Source: Fidelibacterota bacterium
Lineage (GTDB): Bacteria > Fidelibacterota > UBA8477 > JABMPR01
DNA length: 39,987 nucleotides
Reading direction: 5' to 3'
Assembly (NCBI GenBank): GCA_013202385.1
Contig: JABMOT010000101.1
Location: 1 to 39,987, forward strand
A program made the translations under genes and the position numbers. Positions 29,852-39,510 of this stretch are shown one piece after another (the stretch's first letter is position 1; each line of letters starts with the position of its first letter). Below the pieces are notes generated by a model. That model was not told where the DNA came from and did not search any database. It saw only the letters and a list, made by a program, of their open reading frames with translations.

Positions 29852-32800
29852 CTTAATAATATCATCTTTCTAGTGAATCTTATATTTCCAATAGTCAAAT
29901 GACATAAATAAATGCCACTACTTCTGCCAGAAGCCAACCAGTTCAACTGATATTTTCCGGCCTGGTAATATTGGTTGTCAATAATGCGTTCAATCTCGCG
30001 TCCACGAATGTCAAATATTGTGGCTGAAACAGTGGCTTCCAGGGGAAGCGAAAACGGTATCACAGTGCCCTCGTTGAAGGGGTTCGGATAATTTTGGTCG
30101 AGGGCATATTCTTTTGGTATTTCTGGAAATGCATCGCCAGGATCAATCTTTATCAGGAAACGTGGACTTTTAGAGGCCGCAATTTTTCTAAGAGAGAATG
30201 GTTTTCTCTTTATCAGATCGGCTGAAGGCATCAGCGATTTCAAGCGTTTGTTCAACTGACCCGAAAGTTCAAATTCATAAAAATCGGCACTTTCGAAGTC
30301 CACAATAGCTCCTGTTTCCAAATCTTCCAACGTCATGGTCCATTCTTCATGGATTCCTTCAACTCTCGGCCAGCTCAATCTATACGTGCCACCCAGGGAT
30401 TCGCTATTCACATAGCCAGCAACCGATAAAGGAATTTCTACAGGGCGGCCAAAACGATAGGGATGACTTTGAATGGCCAATGGACTATGATCATGGCTTA
30501 TCGAATACAGTTCAAGATAGGTATCCGTAGGCGGTATGAGATAATAAGCATCTCGTCCATCTTTATTTCTCGAAGCTTTGTCATTAAAATCAAGGAAGGT
30601 CGTGGTTGCCAGAGTATCCGCTTCGATCATGATTGTAATTAAGGGGAGTGATTCCGCCTGCTTATAAAATACACCACCCGTAGTTTTGCTGGTCTTGGGA
30701 ACCTTAAGCACAGGAGCAGCGGCGTTGGCTTTTACCCAAAAACCTTGAAAGGGTGGAATTAACCCACTACCCAGCGATCCAGCAGCCCCATTCCAGGTCA
30801 GGTATTCCCCTGCTCCATAGTTTGCTGAATGATCCCAGACATAAATGACATTATCCATATTGGTTTTTGTCCAACCCACATCATCCCAATCAATGGTCGC
30901 AGCAAAGGGATTCCCAACGAGATTCCAACCTGTATCTGCTAAAGCGGTGTAAGTAACTCCAAAATCGAATACTCCCGCTGTTCCTTCATCTTCATCGCCA
31001 CTCACATCAAGCGTAATTGGCAATGGATCTGAATAGGCATCCTCCCCGACAATGGATCCAAAGACATAGACAAATAACCCGCGACCTGCCGTCGTGGCAT
31101 TGGTTGAATTCGAAGGTTGACGCCAACGTTGGTTGTCTGTATTTCCTGCGCCAGTGTAGGTTTCATCGTACCATAAAACAGATGGGGAACCGAGGGCAGA
31201 ATCAGAGCCTGTATAGCCCTGCGTGAAAATGTTGTTAAATAAATCCCCGTAGGTAGATGAAACTGGTGACGCAAGAAGGCGCCAGCCAGTGTCTCCAGTA
31301 AGCTCCCGTTCAGAACGAATATTTCCTGAGGTGATTGTTTTTGTATTTGCGATGAGTGAATATCCCGATGGGACAATTAAACTGCCAGTGATGAGTTTCA
31401 GCGTTCCAGTAACTTCAAAATTACCCACTCCCCTGACCCCAGACGCGTTATCAACAGAAATATTTGTATAACTCAAAGGACTGGTCACAGTTTGCAGAGA
31501 ACCCCCGTCAAATTCAACGTATTGAATATCGCTGGTAGCGATCCCCATATCTCCAGCTACTCTAATCGTATCCAAGGAACCACCGTTGATATCTCCAGCA
31601 CCAGCCAAGTCGCCCAGGATATCAAAACTGATACTGCCCGAGAGCGTAACATCTGCGCCGGATTCAATTGATAGGGAGGCCACCTGGAGATTATCAGTGG
31701 AGATCGTGGGATATTTTGTCCCTTGAGCAGGATTAGTAGGAATGAGGACGGCGGATGTCAGCGTTGGAATACCATTATCCCAATTCAAGGCATCATTCCA
31801 ATCACTGGTATAAGGATCATTTCCCGGATCGCTCTCCCAGATATGCGTATAAGCATTAAACTGAACCGATGCATCATCGGTCATCCCTACCGCATTCAGA
31901 ACACCTGTAATCGTAGATAACTCAACCAGAGAAGATGATTGCAAAGATTGGCTATAAGTTCCATCACTATGATCGACCACAGACCCCAGGAGTGTTCCGG
32001 CAGTAGCCACCAGGTTAACGGTTTCTCCACCTGTCGATTTATTATTTCCACCTGCATCTTTAAGCTGTACAGTGATCGTCGAGGTGCTTGAAGCATCATT
32101 TTTTAAAACCGTTGGATTGGCAGTTATGGTTGACGTGACAGCACTTGCTGCTCCGGATTGAACTGTAAAGCTGTTACTGGTGCCATTCTCTGATCCAGAT
32201 GTATTTGTGGCAGTGAGGGTAAAGTTTCCAACACTACTGATAGCCAGCGTATGTGAGCTTAACACACCTGCGGTAAATGCGGCAGTCGTTCCACTCCCAT
32301 TACTCAGAATTCCAGTGGATGTAATATCAACTGTACCTGTAAAGTTTACATCCGGGGTTTGCGTGCCATCGACGGCTGATATTTTGACATTGAAGTCCAC
32401 TCCGGCATCCTGGGTTAGGACATTTCCCCCACTGGTCTTCTCGATTAAGAAGGTGGTGAATTGACCGGGGGTTGTAATCGTAAAATTACTGCTTACAGCT
32501 GAAGTTAACCCCGAGCTTGAAGCGCTGAGTTGGAAAGTGTCATTGGCATCAATGGCCAGGTCACTAAATGAAACGGAACCCTGGGCATCGGAATTCAACA
32601 TCGTACTGCCAGTTAGATTTCCAGTCCCAGTGGAAATAGCAATACTCACTGCTGTACCAGCTTGCTGAATTACATTATCATTAGCATCTCGAATCTCCGC
32701 CTGAATAGCTGGAGATAATGTCACATTCGTGCTGCCATTGGCTGGTTCCTGGGTGTAGGCAACTTTGTTTGGAGTTCCGGCAATTAATGTCAGTGTCCCC

Positions 32801-35800
32801 AGATTCGTGGCACCACCGGGACCAGTAGTGCCTGAGTTTGTAATATCCCCGGTACTCGGCACAATCGCTGATGTAGGCCTGACCTGGATTCCACTGAATG
32901 TGACTTCTCCTGGCTGACTCCCAACGTTTGAAGGTGTGTTCACAGTAAAAGTGATTGTTGAGCTGGTCCTGGATGTGTAGGAAAGAGCCAACGCTGTTGA
33001 TACACCATAGGCTTTCTGAACAGTTACTGACGGTAAGGTGCCTGTATTGTCCCACTCAAATCCAGCAGGAGCATTGAGGATGATAGTTCCCCCCGAAGTC
33101 AATTCTCCCGAGATGTCTTCAGTTATACGCGGACCTGTCAGGGTCGTAAATGTTGTGTTGGCATCATCAGCAGAGAGGGAGTCCCCACCGGTGGCTGGAG
33201 ATAGAAGCCGCATACTGATCGCATACTTCTGAGCAAGATAATCCTCTATGGTTTCCCGTTCACTATCAGACAGATGTTTCCCATAATGAATAACCTCAGC
33301 CATCAATCCATCCCAACTTGTGGTTGCATCCTGGGGTCCGCGACCTAATAAAAACTTCGCGCCTGTGGCAACGGTGCCGGTAGGGGGTGATCCAGAATAG
33401 GAGGGGTTGTTCAGCACACCATCGATGTATAAATCCCAAACGAGACCACTTTTCCAATCGAGACAGATCACCTGGGGATCTGTGGTTTGAATCTGTCCTA
33501 TGCTTTCCAGCTCATTTGCTACTATATCAGAGCCAACAGCTACTTTGATGACATTTGTTTGAGCACCATTGTCACCAATGGCGTCATAGCGTACAGTATA
33601 CTCCTTATCGCCGTTTCCGGGATTGCGGAGCATCATGAGGCCCTTATCTGTGCCTGTCGAATATGACTGCACAACAAAGAAAGTGGTAAACTCGGAAAGG
33701 GGCGTCATATACAGTTCGCCATCGCCATCAACCATTCCTGCAGTCCCCGTTCCTGAGAACTCCACACCACTTGCTCCGTTTAAGCCTACGACACCAGTTT
33801 GTAGCACTGGTTGCCCGCCATTGTCGACAAAGTCCCGTCCATTACCGCTCTGATCTTTCCAAACCTGCACGAGATCAGCATCGATTGCCAGGGTGGTTCC
33901 TGCCCCATTTGAATAAACACCTTCATTTGCATTCAACCATAAATCCAGGCCAGAGATGGTCGCTGGAGCCCCAGATGAGATGGATCTGGTGACACCATTA
34001 CTATAGAGCAGACCGTCACTTGCTGTAATGGTAATCACCCGGGTAGATGTCTGTGGGGTGGGTTGAATATTTTCATAGGTAATTGTACGCAAGGCGATTT
34101 CATAATCGGCCATTGAATTGCTACCGGTGAGGACTAATAATCCGACACCACTATACCATACACCGGTGATTCCGTATACCGTACTGTAGGCCAAAACGTC
34201 TTCGCTGGATATATAATTTGTAGTGATTTGTACTCGAGCACTATCGATGAGCACATCGTCGCCATCATATACTGTAATTGAATCAGTGAGGACAATGGCA
34301 CCAGCACCTGCGTTATAGACCAGTCCTGCCGCCTCCATCCCAGCAAGGATGGGAGCATCATTTATAGCGGTCACACTTAAATTTCGAGCTAAAGTATCAC
34401 TATGAGCCGAACCATCACTTACATAGAAATCAATCGTCCTCGTCGTCTCAACCGGATCAGGATTCAGGTTGTCATAGCTAACAGATCGTAGTGCTAATTG
34501 ATAATTGGCTTTCGTTGCCGACCCGCTCAAGGTCAAGATACCATACACACTACTCCAGGAACTGCTGATACCGTTTGCAGTCGTAAAAAGTAGTTTATCT
34601 TCACCACTCACATAACCTGTTGAGATGGTGACCCAGGCCGAATCGAGATAGGCATCATCGGCATCAGAAATACTGATCGCGGTTGTGATAATGGTGTCAG
34701 GATCACCATCGATATACGCCAGGGTCGTTCCTTCGATACTTGATAAAACAGGGGCATTATTAAGAGCGTTCATGGTGATGTCCCGTGTAACGGACGCACT
34801 AAATCCGGTCCCATCGCTAACGCTAAAGCTCACCGTTCGTGTTAATGTCGAGGGTGAAGGATTTGAATTTTGAAAAGTCACCTCTTGCAGGGCCGCCGTA
34901 TAGTTCGCCAGAGAAGCATTGCCAACCAGACGCAGAATACCTGTACCCACCTGCCAGGAGGATACCGAGATTCCATAATTTGTGCTAAAGGCCAGAACAT
35001 CTTCAGTGCCCAGGTAATTACCTGTAATCTGTATATTGGCGCTATCCAGAAAGAACTCATTGTAATCATGACAGACTATAGCGCCCGTAATTTGTGTGGC
35101 AGGATCATTCTCCTGATATGAAAGTGGTGTGGCTTCAATATCTGTCAAATATGGGAGTTCATTGTCAACTGAGACGGTGTGAAAACTCCCAGGTGCAGTC
35201 ATGTTATTGTATTCTGTAGAAATCCAATCGACAGAGAGTTCAACATTGGAAACACGAACTTCATCAATGAGGCCGGCCCAGGAACTGGTGGCCCCGTCAT
35301 TTGAACCTTTCCCAAGGAGAAATTTTGAATTCTGGGTGGTAACGCCAGCTTTAAGGTTATCCCAGGAGGGAGTATCGTATCCGCCATCGATATAGAGATT
35401 GGTTGCAGTTCCATCAGAACGTGTGAGTGTCAGGTGTTGCCAATTGGCCGTTGCTGAGCTAGTGCTGGATTGGGAACGCTGATTTCGTGTTGTACCGGCA
35501 TTGTCTACTCTCATTGCAGATCGGAACACGTTTGCCTGACCCCCATTGTCACCGCTGGCGTCATGTCTTAAACCAACGCGTCTCTCTGATGCATCTGGAT
35601 CATCACCATAGAACAAACCACGATCTGTCCCTATTGCGTTTGCTTTGGCCCATAATGAAATGGAAAGATTGGATAAGCCATTCAAATAGGTAGCACCGTT
35701 CAAATCCTCTAGATCATCACCATCCCCATCAAATTCCCTGGCGCTCCCAAGATATCCAGATGAGTTTGTGACAGTGCTGTGGTCTGTAAAAGTATTGCCA

Positions 35801-36297
35801 TTAGGCGAGGAGTCAGTCAAATCTTCAAGATGCCATACACCGAGGTAGTTGGCATTCCATGTACTCGTAACAGACTGATCAGAATAAATCCCGGTTTTGC
35901 CGTAATACAAAAAGATGGTATCATTCACAGTTGGAGAAAGCGATGGAAATCTGACCCAACAGAGGAGATCACCTGTCGAAGCACTATAATTCTGAAGTTC
36001 ATGGTCCAAAAGGGTGGAGCTGTCTTTTTGGGAGAATAGGATGTCATAGCCAGAGGGACTGACCACACCTCCCCCGTTCGTGGTGGATTTTAGATCTACA
36101 TCGGAGAGTTTAACCATAATTGGAAAATTTGTATGGGCGACTGATCCGTTAATCTGGGAGCTATTCAGTGTGATTAATTTCCGGTGCTCATAGCCAGCAG
36201 GCTGGGCAGAAATACTCGATAAAAGCATAACAAACAGACCCAACAGGACTATAATCCAGTGCAGGTTGGCTCTACTCATATTTGCTTCACTCTGCAT
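29848..36297 (-). CDS. Giant (2149 aa) multidomain surface adhesin: DUF2341-like + two LamG-like + cadherin-like repeats + Ig/invasin-like domains + T9SS-type sorting domain
   Basis: N-term YEHRKLITLNSSQINGS.AHTNFPIMVKLSDVDLKS...YDILFSQKD (DUF2341-like); GVWHLEDLTDSSPNGN...FDGDGDDLED (LamG-like); C-term YALDQNYPNPFNEGTVIPFSLPLEATVSATIFDIRGREIE...FTRKMILLR. Confidence 0.88.
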   Translation of the reverse strand: MQSEANMSRANLHWIIVLLGLFVMLLSSISAQPAGYEHRKLITLNSSQINGSVAHTNFPIMVKLSDVDLKSTTNGGGVVSPSGYDILFSQKDSSTLLDHELQNYSASTGDLLCWVRFPSLSPTVNDTIFLYYGKTGIYSDQSVTSTWNANYLGVWHLEDLTDSSPNGNTFTDHSTVTNSSGYLGSAREFDGDGDDLEDLNGATYLNGLSNLSISLWAKANAIGTDRGLFYGDDPDASERRVGLRHDASGDNGGQANVFRSAMRVDNAGTTRNQRSQSSTSSATANWQHLTLTRSDGTATNLYIDGGYDTPSWDNLKAGVTTQNSKFLLGKGSNDGATSSWAGLIDEVRVSNVELSVDWISTEYNNMTAPGSFHTVSVDNELPYLTDIEATPLSYQENDPATQITGAIVCHDYNEFFLDSANIQITGNYLGTEDVLAFSTNYGISVSSWQVGTGILRLVGNASLANYTAALQEVTFQNSNPSPSTLTRTVSFSVSDGTGFSASVTRDITMNALNNAPVLSSIEGTTLAYIDGDPDTIITTAISISDADDAYLDSAWVTISTGYVSGEDKLLFTTANGISSSWSSVYGILTLSGSATKANYQLALRSVSYDNLNPDPVETTRTIDFYVSDGSAHSDTLARNLSVTAINDAPILAGMEAAGLVYNAGAGAIVLTDSITVYDGDDVLIDSARVQITTNYISSEDVLAYSTVYGITGVWYSGVGLLVLTGSNSMADYEIALRTITYENIQPTPQTSTRVITITASDGLLYSNGVTRSISSGAPATISGLDLWLNANEGVYSNGAGTTLAIDADLVQVWKDQSGNGRDFVDNGGQPVLQTGVVGLNGASGVEFSGTGTAGMVDGDGELYMTPLSEFTTFFVVQSYSTGTDKGLMMLRNPGNGDKEYTVRYDAIGDNGAQTNVIKVAVGSDIVANELESIGQIQTTDPQVICLDWKSGLVWDLYIDGVLNNPSYSGSPPTGTVATGAKFLLGRGPQDATTSWDGLMAEVIHYGKHLSDSERETIEDYLAQKYAISMRLLSPATGGDSLSADDANTTFTTLTGPRITEDISGELTSGGTIILNAPAGFEWDNTGTLPSVTVQKAYGVSTALALSYTSRTSSTITFTVNTPSNVGSQPGEVTFSGIQVRPTSAIVPSTGDITNSGTTGPGGATNLGTLTLIAGTPNKVAYTQEPANGSTNVTLSPAIQAEIRDANDNVIQQAGTAVSIAISTGTGNLTGSTMLNSDAQGSVSFSDLAIDANDTFQLSASSSGLTSAVSSNFTITTPGQFTTFLIEKTSGGNVLTQDAGVDFNVKISAVDGTQTPDVNFTGTVDITSTGILSNGSGTTAAFTAGVLSSHTLAISSVGNFTLTATNTSGSENGTSNSFTVQSGAASAVTSTITANPTVLKNDASSTSTITVQLKDAGGNNKSTGGETVNLVATAGTLLGSVVDHSDGTYSQSLQSSSLVELSTITGVLNAVGMTDDASVQFNAYTHIWESDPGNDPYTSDWNDALNWDNGIPTLTSAVLIPTNPAQGTKYPTISTDNLQVASLSIESGADVTLSGSISFDILGDLAGAGDINGGSLDTIRVAGDMGIATSDIQYVEFDGGSLQTVTSPLSYTNISVDNASGVRGVGNFEVTGTLKLITGSLIVPSGYSLIANTKTITSGNIRSERELTGDTGWRLLASPVSSTYGDLFNNIFTQGYTGSDSALGSPSVLWYDETYTGAGNTDNQRWRQPSNSTNATTAGRGLFVYVFGSIVGEDAYSDPLPITLDVSGDEDEGTAGVFDFGVTYTALADTGWNLVGNPFAATIDWDDVGWTKTNMDNVIYVWDHSANYGAGEYLTWNGAAGSLGSGLIPPFQGFWVKANAAAPVLKVPKTSKTTGGVFYKQAESLPLITIMIEADTLATTTFLDFNDKASRNKDGRDAYYLIPPTDTYLELYSISHDHSPLAIQSHPYRFGRPVEIPLSVAGYVNSESLGGTYRLSWPRVEGIHEEWTMTLEDLETGAIVDFESADFYEFELSGQLNKRLKSLMPSADLIKRKPFSLRKIAASKSPRFLIKIDPGDAFPEIPKEYALDQNYPNPFNEGTVIPFSLPLEATVSATIFDIRGREIERIIDNQYYQAGKYQLNWLASGRSSGIYLCHLTIGNIRFTRKMILLR
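33980..35160 (-). repeat. Three tandem cadherin-like protein repeats within the giant adhesin (approximate bounds)
   Basis: Repeated blocks containing '...LSYxxxD...ITxxIxxxDxDDxxLDSAxVxIxTxYxSxEDxLxFxTxxGIxxxW...GxLxLxGxxxxAxYxxALRxVxYxNxNPxPxxxTRxIxFxVSDG'. Confidence 0.8.
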
Positions 36298-36325
36298 GAC
36301 TTGAATATTCTCTCACTTCCTATCC

Positions 36326-36353
36326 ATTTTAGCCCAACCCCTTCTATAGTCAA
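36326..36353 (-). promoter_or_regulatory. Possible sigma70-like promoter for the giant adhesin
   Basis: Minus strand TTGACT-N16-TAAAAT just upstream of the ATG at 36297. Confidence 0.4.
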
Positions 36354-36550
36354 CATATATGCCAACTAAAATACGGCCGTTTGTTGCACCAAACGATAGG
36401 CAATACTAAATTATAGGTTCGTCTATATGTTAATGTATTACATAGCTTTAGGTTGGATGATTACACTAAACTTCAGAGACCGTCTGCCAGCCCATCTCAT
36501 GAACAGCTACCCGAGCTACACTTTTGATTGCATCAATATATGACATCAGA

Positions 36551-36585
36551 ACTAAAATAAGTCATAATTATATGACTATTTTAGT
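36551..36585. repeat. Long near-perfect inverted repeat in the intergenic region
   Basis: ACTAAAATAAGTCATA-ATTA-TATGACTATTTTAGT: 15-16 nt arms with one bulged base. Confidence 0.75.
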
Positions 36586-36691
36586 CCGCATTAGATATTG
36601 GTGAAGATAAATTGCATGAATATTCTGAATCAGCTGTTACAGCATGTGATGGGAAATCGGATATTGTATAACATCGGCAGGACTTGACATA

Positions 36692-36714
36692 AAAAAAGTC
36701 CAATGATAGGACTC
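36692..36714 (-). terminator. Rho-independent terminator after the pilin-associated gene
   Basis: Minus strand AGTCC-tatcatt-GGACT-TTTTTT. Confidence 0.75.
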
Positions 36715-36759
36715 ATTTGAAAGATTGTTGTAAAAAGTGCCGACTATAAGGCGTCTGGA

Positions 36760-37677
36760 TTAATCGATTGGTTCCCAGTGTGCGATTTGTTTTGGCCAGT
36801 CATAATCCTCATAGGCACCAAAACCAGCATTCCAGGCATAGTATTCAGGATATTCGTTATCAAGCATATCAATAGCCCTACAAATTCTGGCATGTTGGGC
36901 AACAACCGGTCCACTGAATGAGCCTTCATGTAATCTTACATGACCTTTTGAAAAAATCGCACCAGCTATATAAAGCTCGTCACCATACCCCTGGTCAAGA
37001 TGGAAATCTGAGTATTCGTTCATCAGAATGATTGCGGGTTGGGGCGTCCCATTCACTATTGGAGCTTTTATTTTAACATTATCCTGAACATAAATATAGC
37101 GACCGGTGAATACCAGAGTTGCGTTCTCCACATCTACATCATGAATGGTGAGGTTATCGCCATAAAAAATGTTTATACCTTCTACCAGGTCCCCATCATG
37201 GATATGATCATTCCACATCCAACGCACATTGGCTGCATTGTCAATAAAATATTGGAAATCAACTTCAGGAAGAAAACCAATATTATTTCGAAGCTGATGT
37301 TCCGGTTCGCTATTTGTGATCGTACTGGCGTAATCGATATAAGTTTGAGTAGCGACAGCTCGTTTAAAATGCGAATCTTCTTCAAGGCTTAATAGCAGAC
37401 CGGTGTTCAATGCTTCAGTCGTTTTGTTGATCGTAAGTACCATTGATACACTATCATAACTCGCGGATAAATCGCCTGAGCTAAATGTTCCTAGACTATC
37501 GCCACCTGTATTTAATCTCCACATGGCAACATTGGCAAATGATTCTACTTCCACTCTATCCTGGACTGCCTGGACTGCAGTTTGGGTATCTAGATTAACC
37601 GTCGCAGCTAAATTTAACACGCCGAGACCCGTAACGCTGAAAATCACAGCGGATATCATTATTGCAACGATATACAT
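36760..37677 (-). CDS. PilX-like/pilus-associated protein (hydrophobic N-terminus)
   Basis: MYIVAIMISAVIFSVTGLGVLNLAATVNLDTQTAVQAVQDRVEVESFANVAMWRLN, as in PilX/VirB-type pilus accessory proteins; adjacent to prepilin-like genes. Confidence 0.55.
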   Translation of the reverse strand: MYIVAIMISAVIFSVTGLGVLNLAATVNLDTQTAVQAVQDRVEVESFANVAMWRLNTGGDSLGTFSSGDLSASYDSVSMVLTINKTTEALNTGLLLSLEEDSHFKRAVATQTYIDYASTITNSEPEHQLRNNIGFLPEVDFQYFIDNAANVRWMWNDHIHDGDLVEGINIFYGDNLTIHDVDVENATLVFTGRYIYVQDNVKIKAPIVNGTPQPAIILMNEYSDFHLDQGYGDELYIAGAIFSKGHVRLHEGSFSGPVVAQHARICRAIDMLDNEYPEYYAWNAGFGAYEDYDWPKQIAHWEPID

Positions 37678-38403
37678 TTACACGGTTCTCATAATTATAC
37701 TATTCTCGTCCTGGGCGCATCTATTCAATATACACAAGGAAACACTTATTTGCGATTTTAAGTTTTTTGAGGCTGTGAAATTCCGAGTCATGTCCGCCTT
37801 ATAATTCAAAAGTTATGCCATAATTTTTAATAACCTTTCAACATATTATATATCAATAGTTTACATAATATTTTATTTTGAATTACTGCACAGTATTTGT
37901 TGAAATTCGTCGCAAAATATTACAATTTTCAGGCGAATTGTGTCATATTATTACATAGATTGTCATGATTGAATTTAGATTCCATAAATCAATCAACTAT
38001 TACGACCTCATATCTTACAAACTCAATATGATCTATATTTATATATTACAATACTTTATTGGCTCTAGCTTATTTTGAAAATAACATTTAGTGATATCAT
38101 GTGTCGCCTTTTGAATTGTTTCTAGAATTGCTCGAATTTTACCAAATGTATTATAAATATGACAGAATTGTTGATTCTTCAATAAATCAGAGAAAAGATT
38201 AATTAGCCTGTAATTCTATTTTTAGGATTCAGATAGAACAATATTGGCAAATAAATACTGAAAAATAAATATTTTAAAATTATGCGAAATGTTTTGACGT
38301 TTTTTTTCTTTAGTTGCACCGGGAGAATGGGAAGGGCAACGTTTTGAGCTGGCGGAAAATAAGAGTGCAGATAAAATGGAGTCTTCTTAAAAACTAAGAT
38401 GTT

Positions 38404-38907
38404 TTAATTTCGAATGGCGACATCCCAGGCTAATTCCAAGCTATCTTCTTCAACAGTCATGGCCATGGTAATGGTCAACATCTTTTTGCTAAAGCCTGTA
38501 TACTCAGAAAACAATAATTGTGATACATCTGAATCTATTGGGTTGTGCGAGAGTGAATCAATTTTCCATAACAGCTTACTTCCACTTAATGATACATGAT
38601 CCACCGTACTGTCCGTTCTAACTGATCGCAAGATTGTCCCAGAACTTGAGGTTGTGCCGGCTATTTCATCGCTTGCATTAGCAAAAATCTTTAAGGAGTC
38701 TGCCACCTGTCTGGTGAGTTTTTTTCTTACATATTGGTCAACAATGTAGGCATCCTGACTCATCTGTGAACGGAGAACTGTGTCCCTATACATATTACGG
38801 GTGAACATAAGTACTGAAGAAAAGCCAATGGCGACGATACTTGATATCACAACTGCGATCATCAATTCAACCAGCGTTGTTCCCCTGTTGGTAGGAAGCT
38901 GCATCAA
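38404..38907 (-). CDS. Type IV pilin/pseudopilin-like protein
   Basis: Class III leader: MMQLPTNRG|TTLVELMIAVVISSIVAIGFSSVLMF. Confidence 0.85.
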   Translation of the reverse strand: MMQLPTNRGTTLVELMIAVVISSIVAIGFSSVLMFTRNMYRDTVLRSQMSQDAYIVDQYVRKKLTRQVADSLKIFANASDEIAGTTSSSGTILRSVRTDSTVDHVSLSGSKLLWKIDSLSHNPIDSDVSQLLFSEYTGFSKKMLTITMAMTVEEDSLELAWDVAIRN

Positions 38908-39365
38908 TAATCCCAGCCCATTTCGTCTGATATATAGGCCGTGAGGCTATCACTTACATTCCCAACAGTAAACCAGGAGATGTAAATTTTTATCATGTAA
39001 TAATCGGGCAATGTTACATCTGAAGGTGAAAGTCCGTCAATAGCGTCATCAATCCCAGTAACAACTGTGGATCGAAAGGCAGTTAAACTATTAATCGAAA
39101 TTTGTGAATTCGTTTCGGGTAGGCTATCTGGCAGAGCTGAATAACCGTAATCAACAGCCTGTTCCATGCGGGAAGCCATATTAATCCAGGCTAATTGCCT
39201 TCGAATCCCACGATCGATATCCCATCTAGAATAGACCATATACTGGGCAGTCCCCATGGCGATAATTGACATCAGAGTAACCGAAAATATTATTTCGATC
39301 AGAGTAAATCCGCGATCCGAAATCGAAGCTTTCCAATTTCTTAGCTTAATTTTTAACAGGGACAT
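38904..39365 (-). CDS. Type IV pilin/pseudopilin-like protein
   Basis: Class III leader: ...SISDRG|FTLIEIIFSVTLMSIIAMGTAQYMVYSR; ATGA overlap with the next gene. Confidence 0.88.
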   Translation of the reverse strand: MSLLKIKLRNWKASISDRGFTLIEIIFSVTLMSIIAMGTAQYMVYSRWDIDRGIRRQLAWINMASRMEQAVDYGYSALPDSLPETNSQISINSLTAFRSTVVTGIDDAIDGLSPSDVTLPDYYMIKIYISWFTVGNVSDSLTAYISDEMGWDY

Positions 39366-39510
39366 TTCTAAAGCTCATTTTGGAAGCCATTACCTTTTTT
39401 AAAAATATGTATGTCGTTTAAATTAGAGCGGTCAACCCTGTCTAGTTAGCAAAATAATAGTACCACCAATAAGCTCGGTGCTGCTTCCCTCTTGGGCATC
39501 AGAGGGATTT

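Noticed and set aside
36472-36552. Possible small ORF MSYIDAIKSVARVAVHEMGWQTVSEV on the minus strand
   Set aside because: Only 26 aa with no recognised family or convincing ribosome site; may be chance or a gene remnant.
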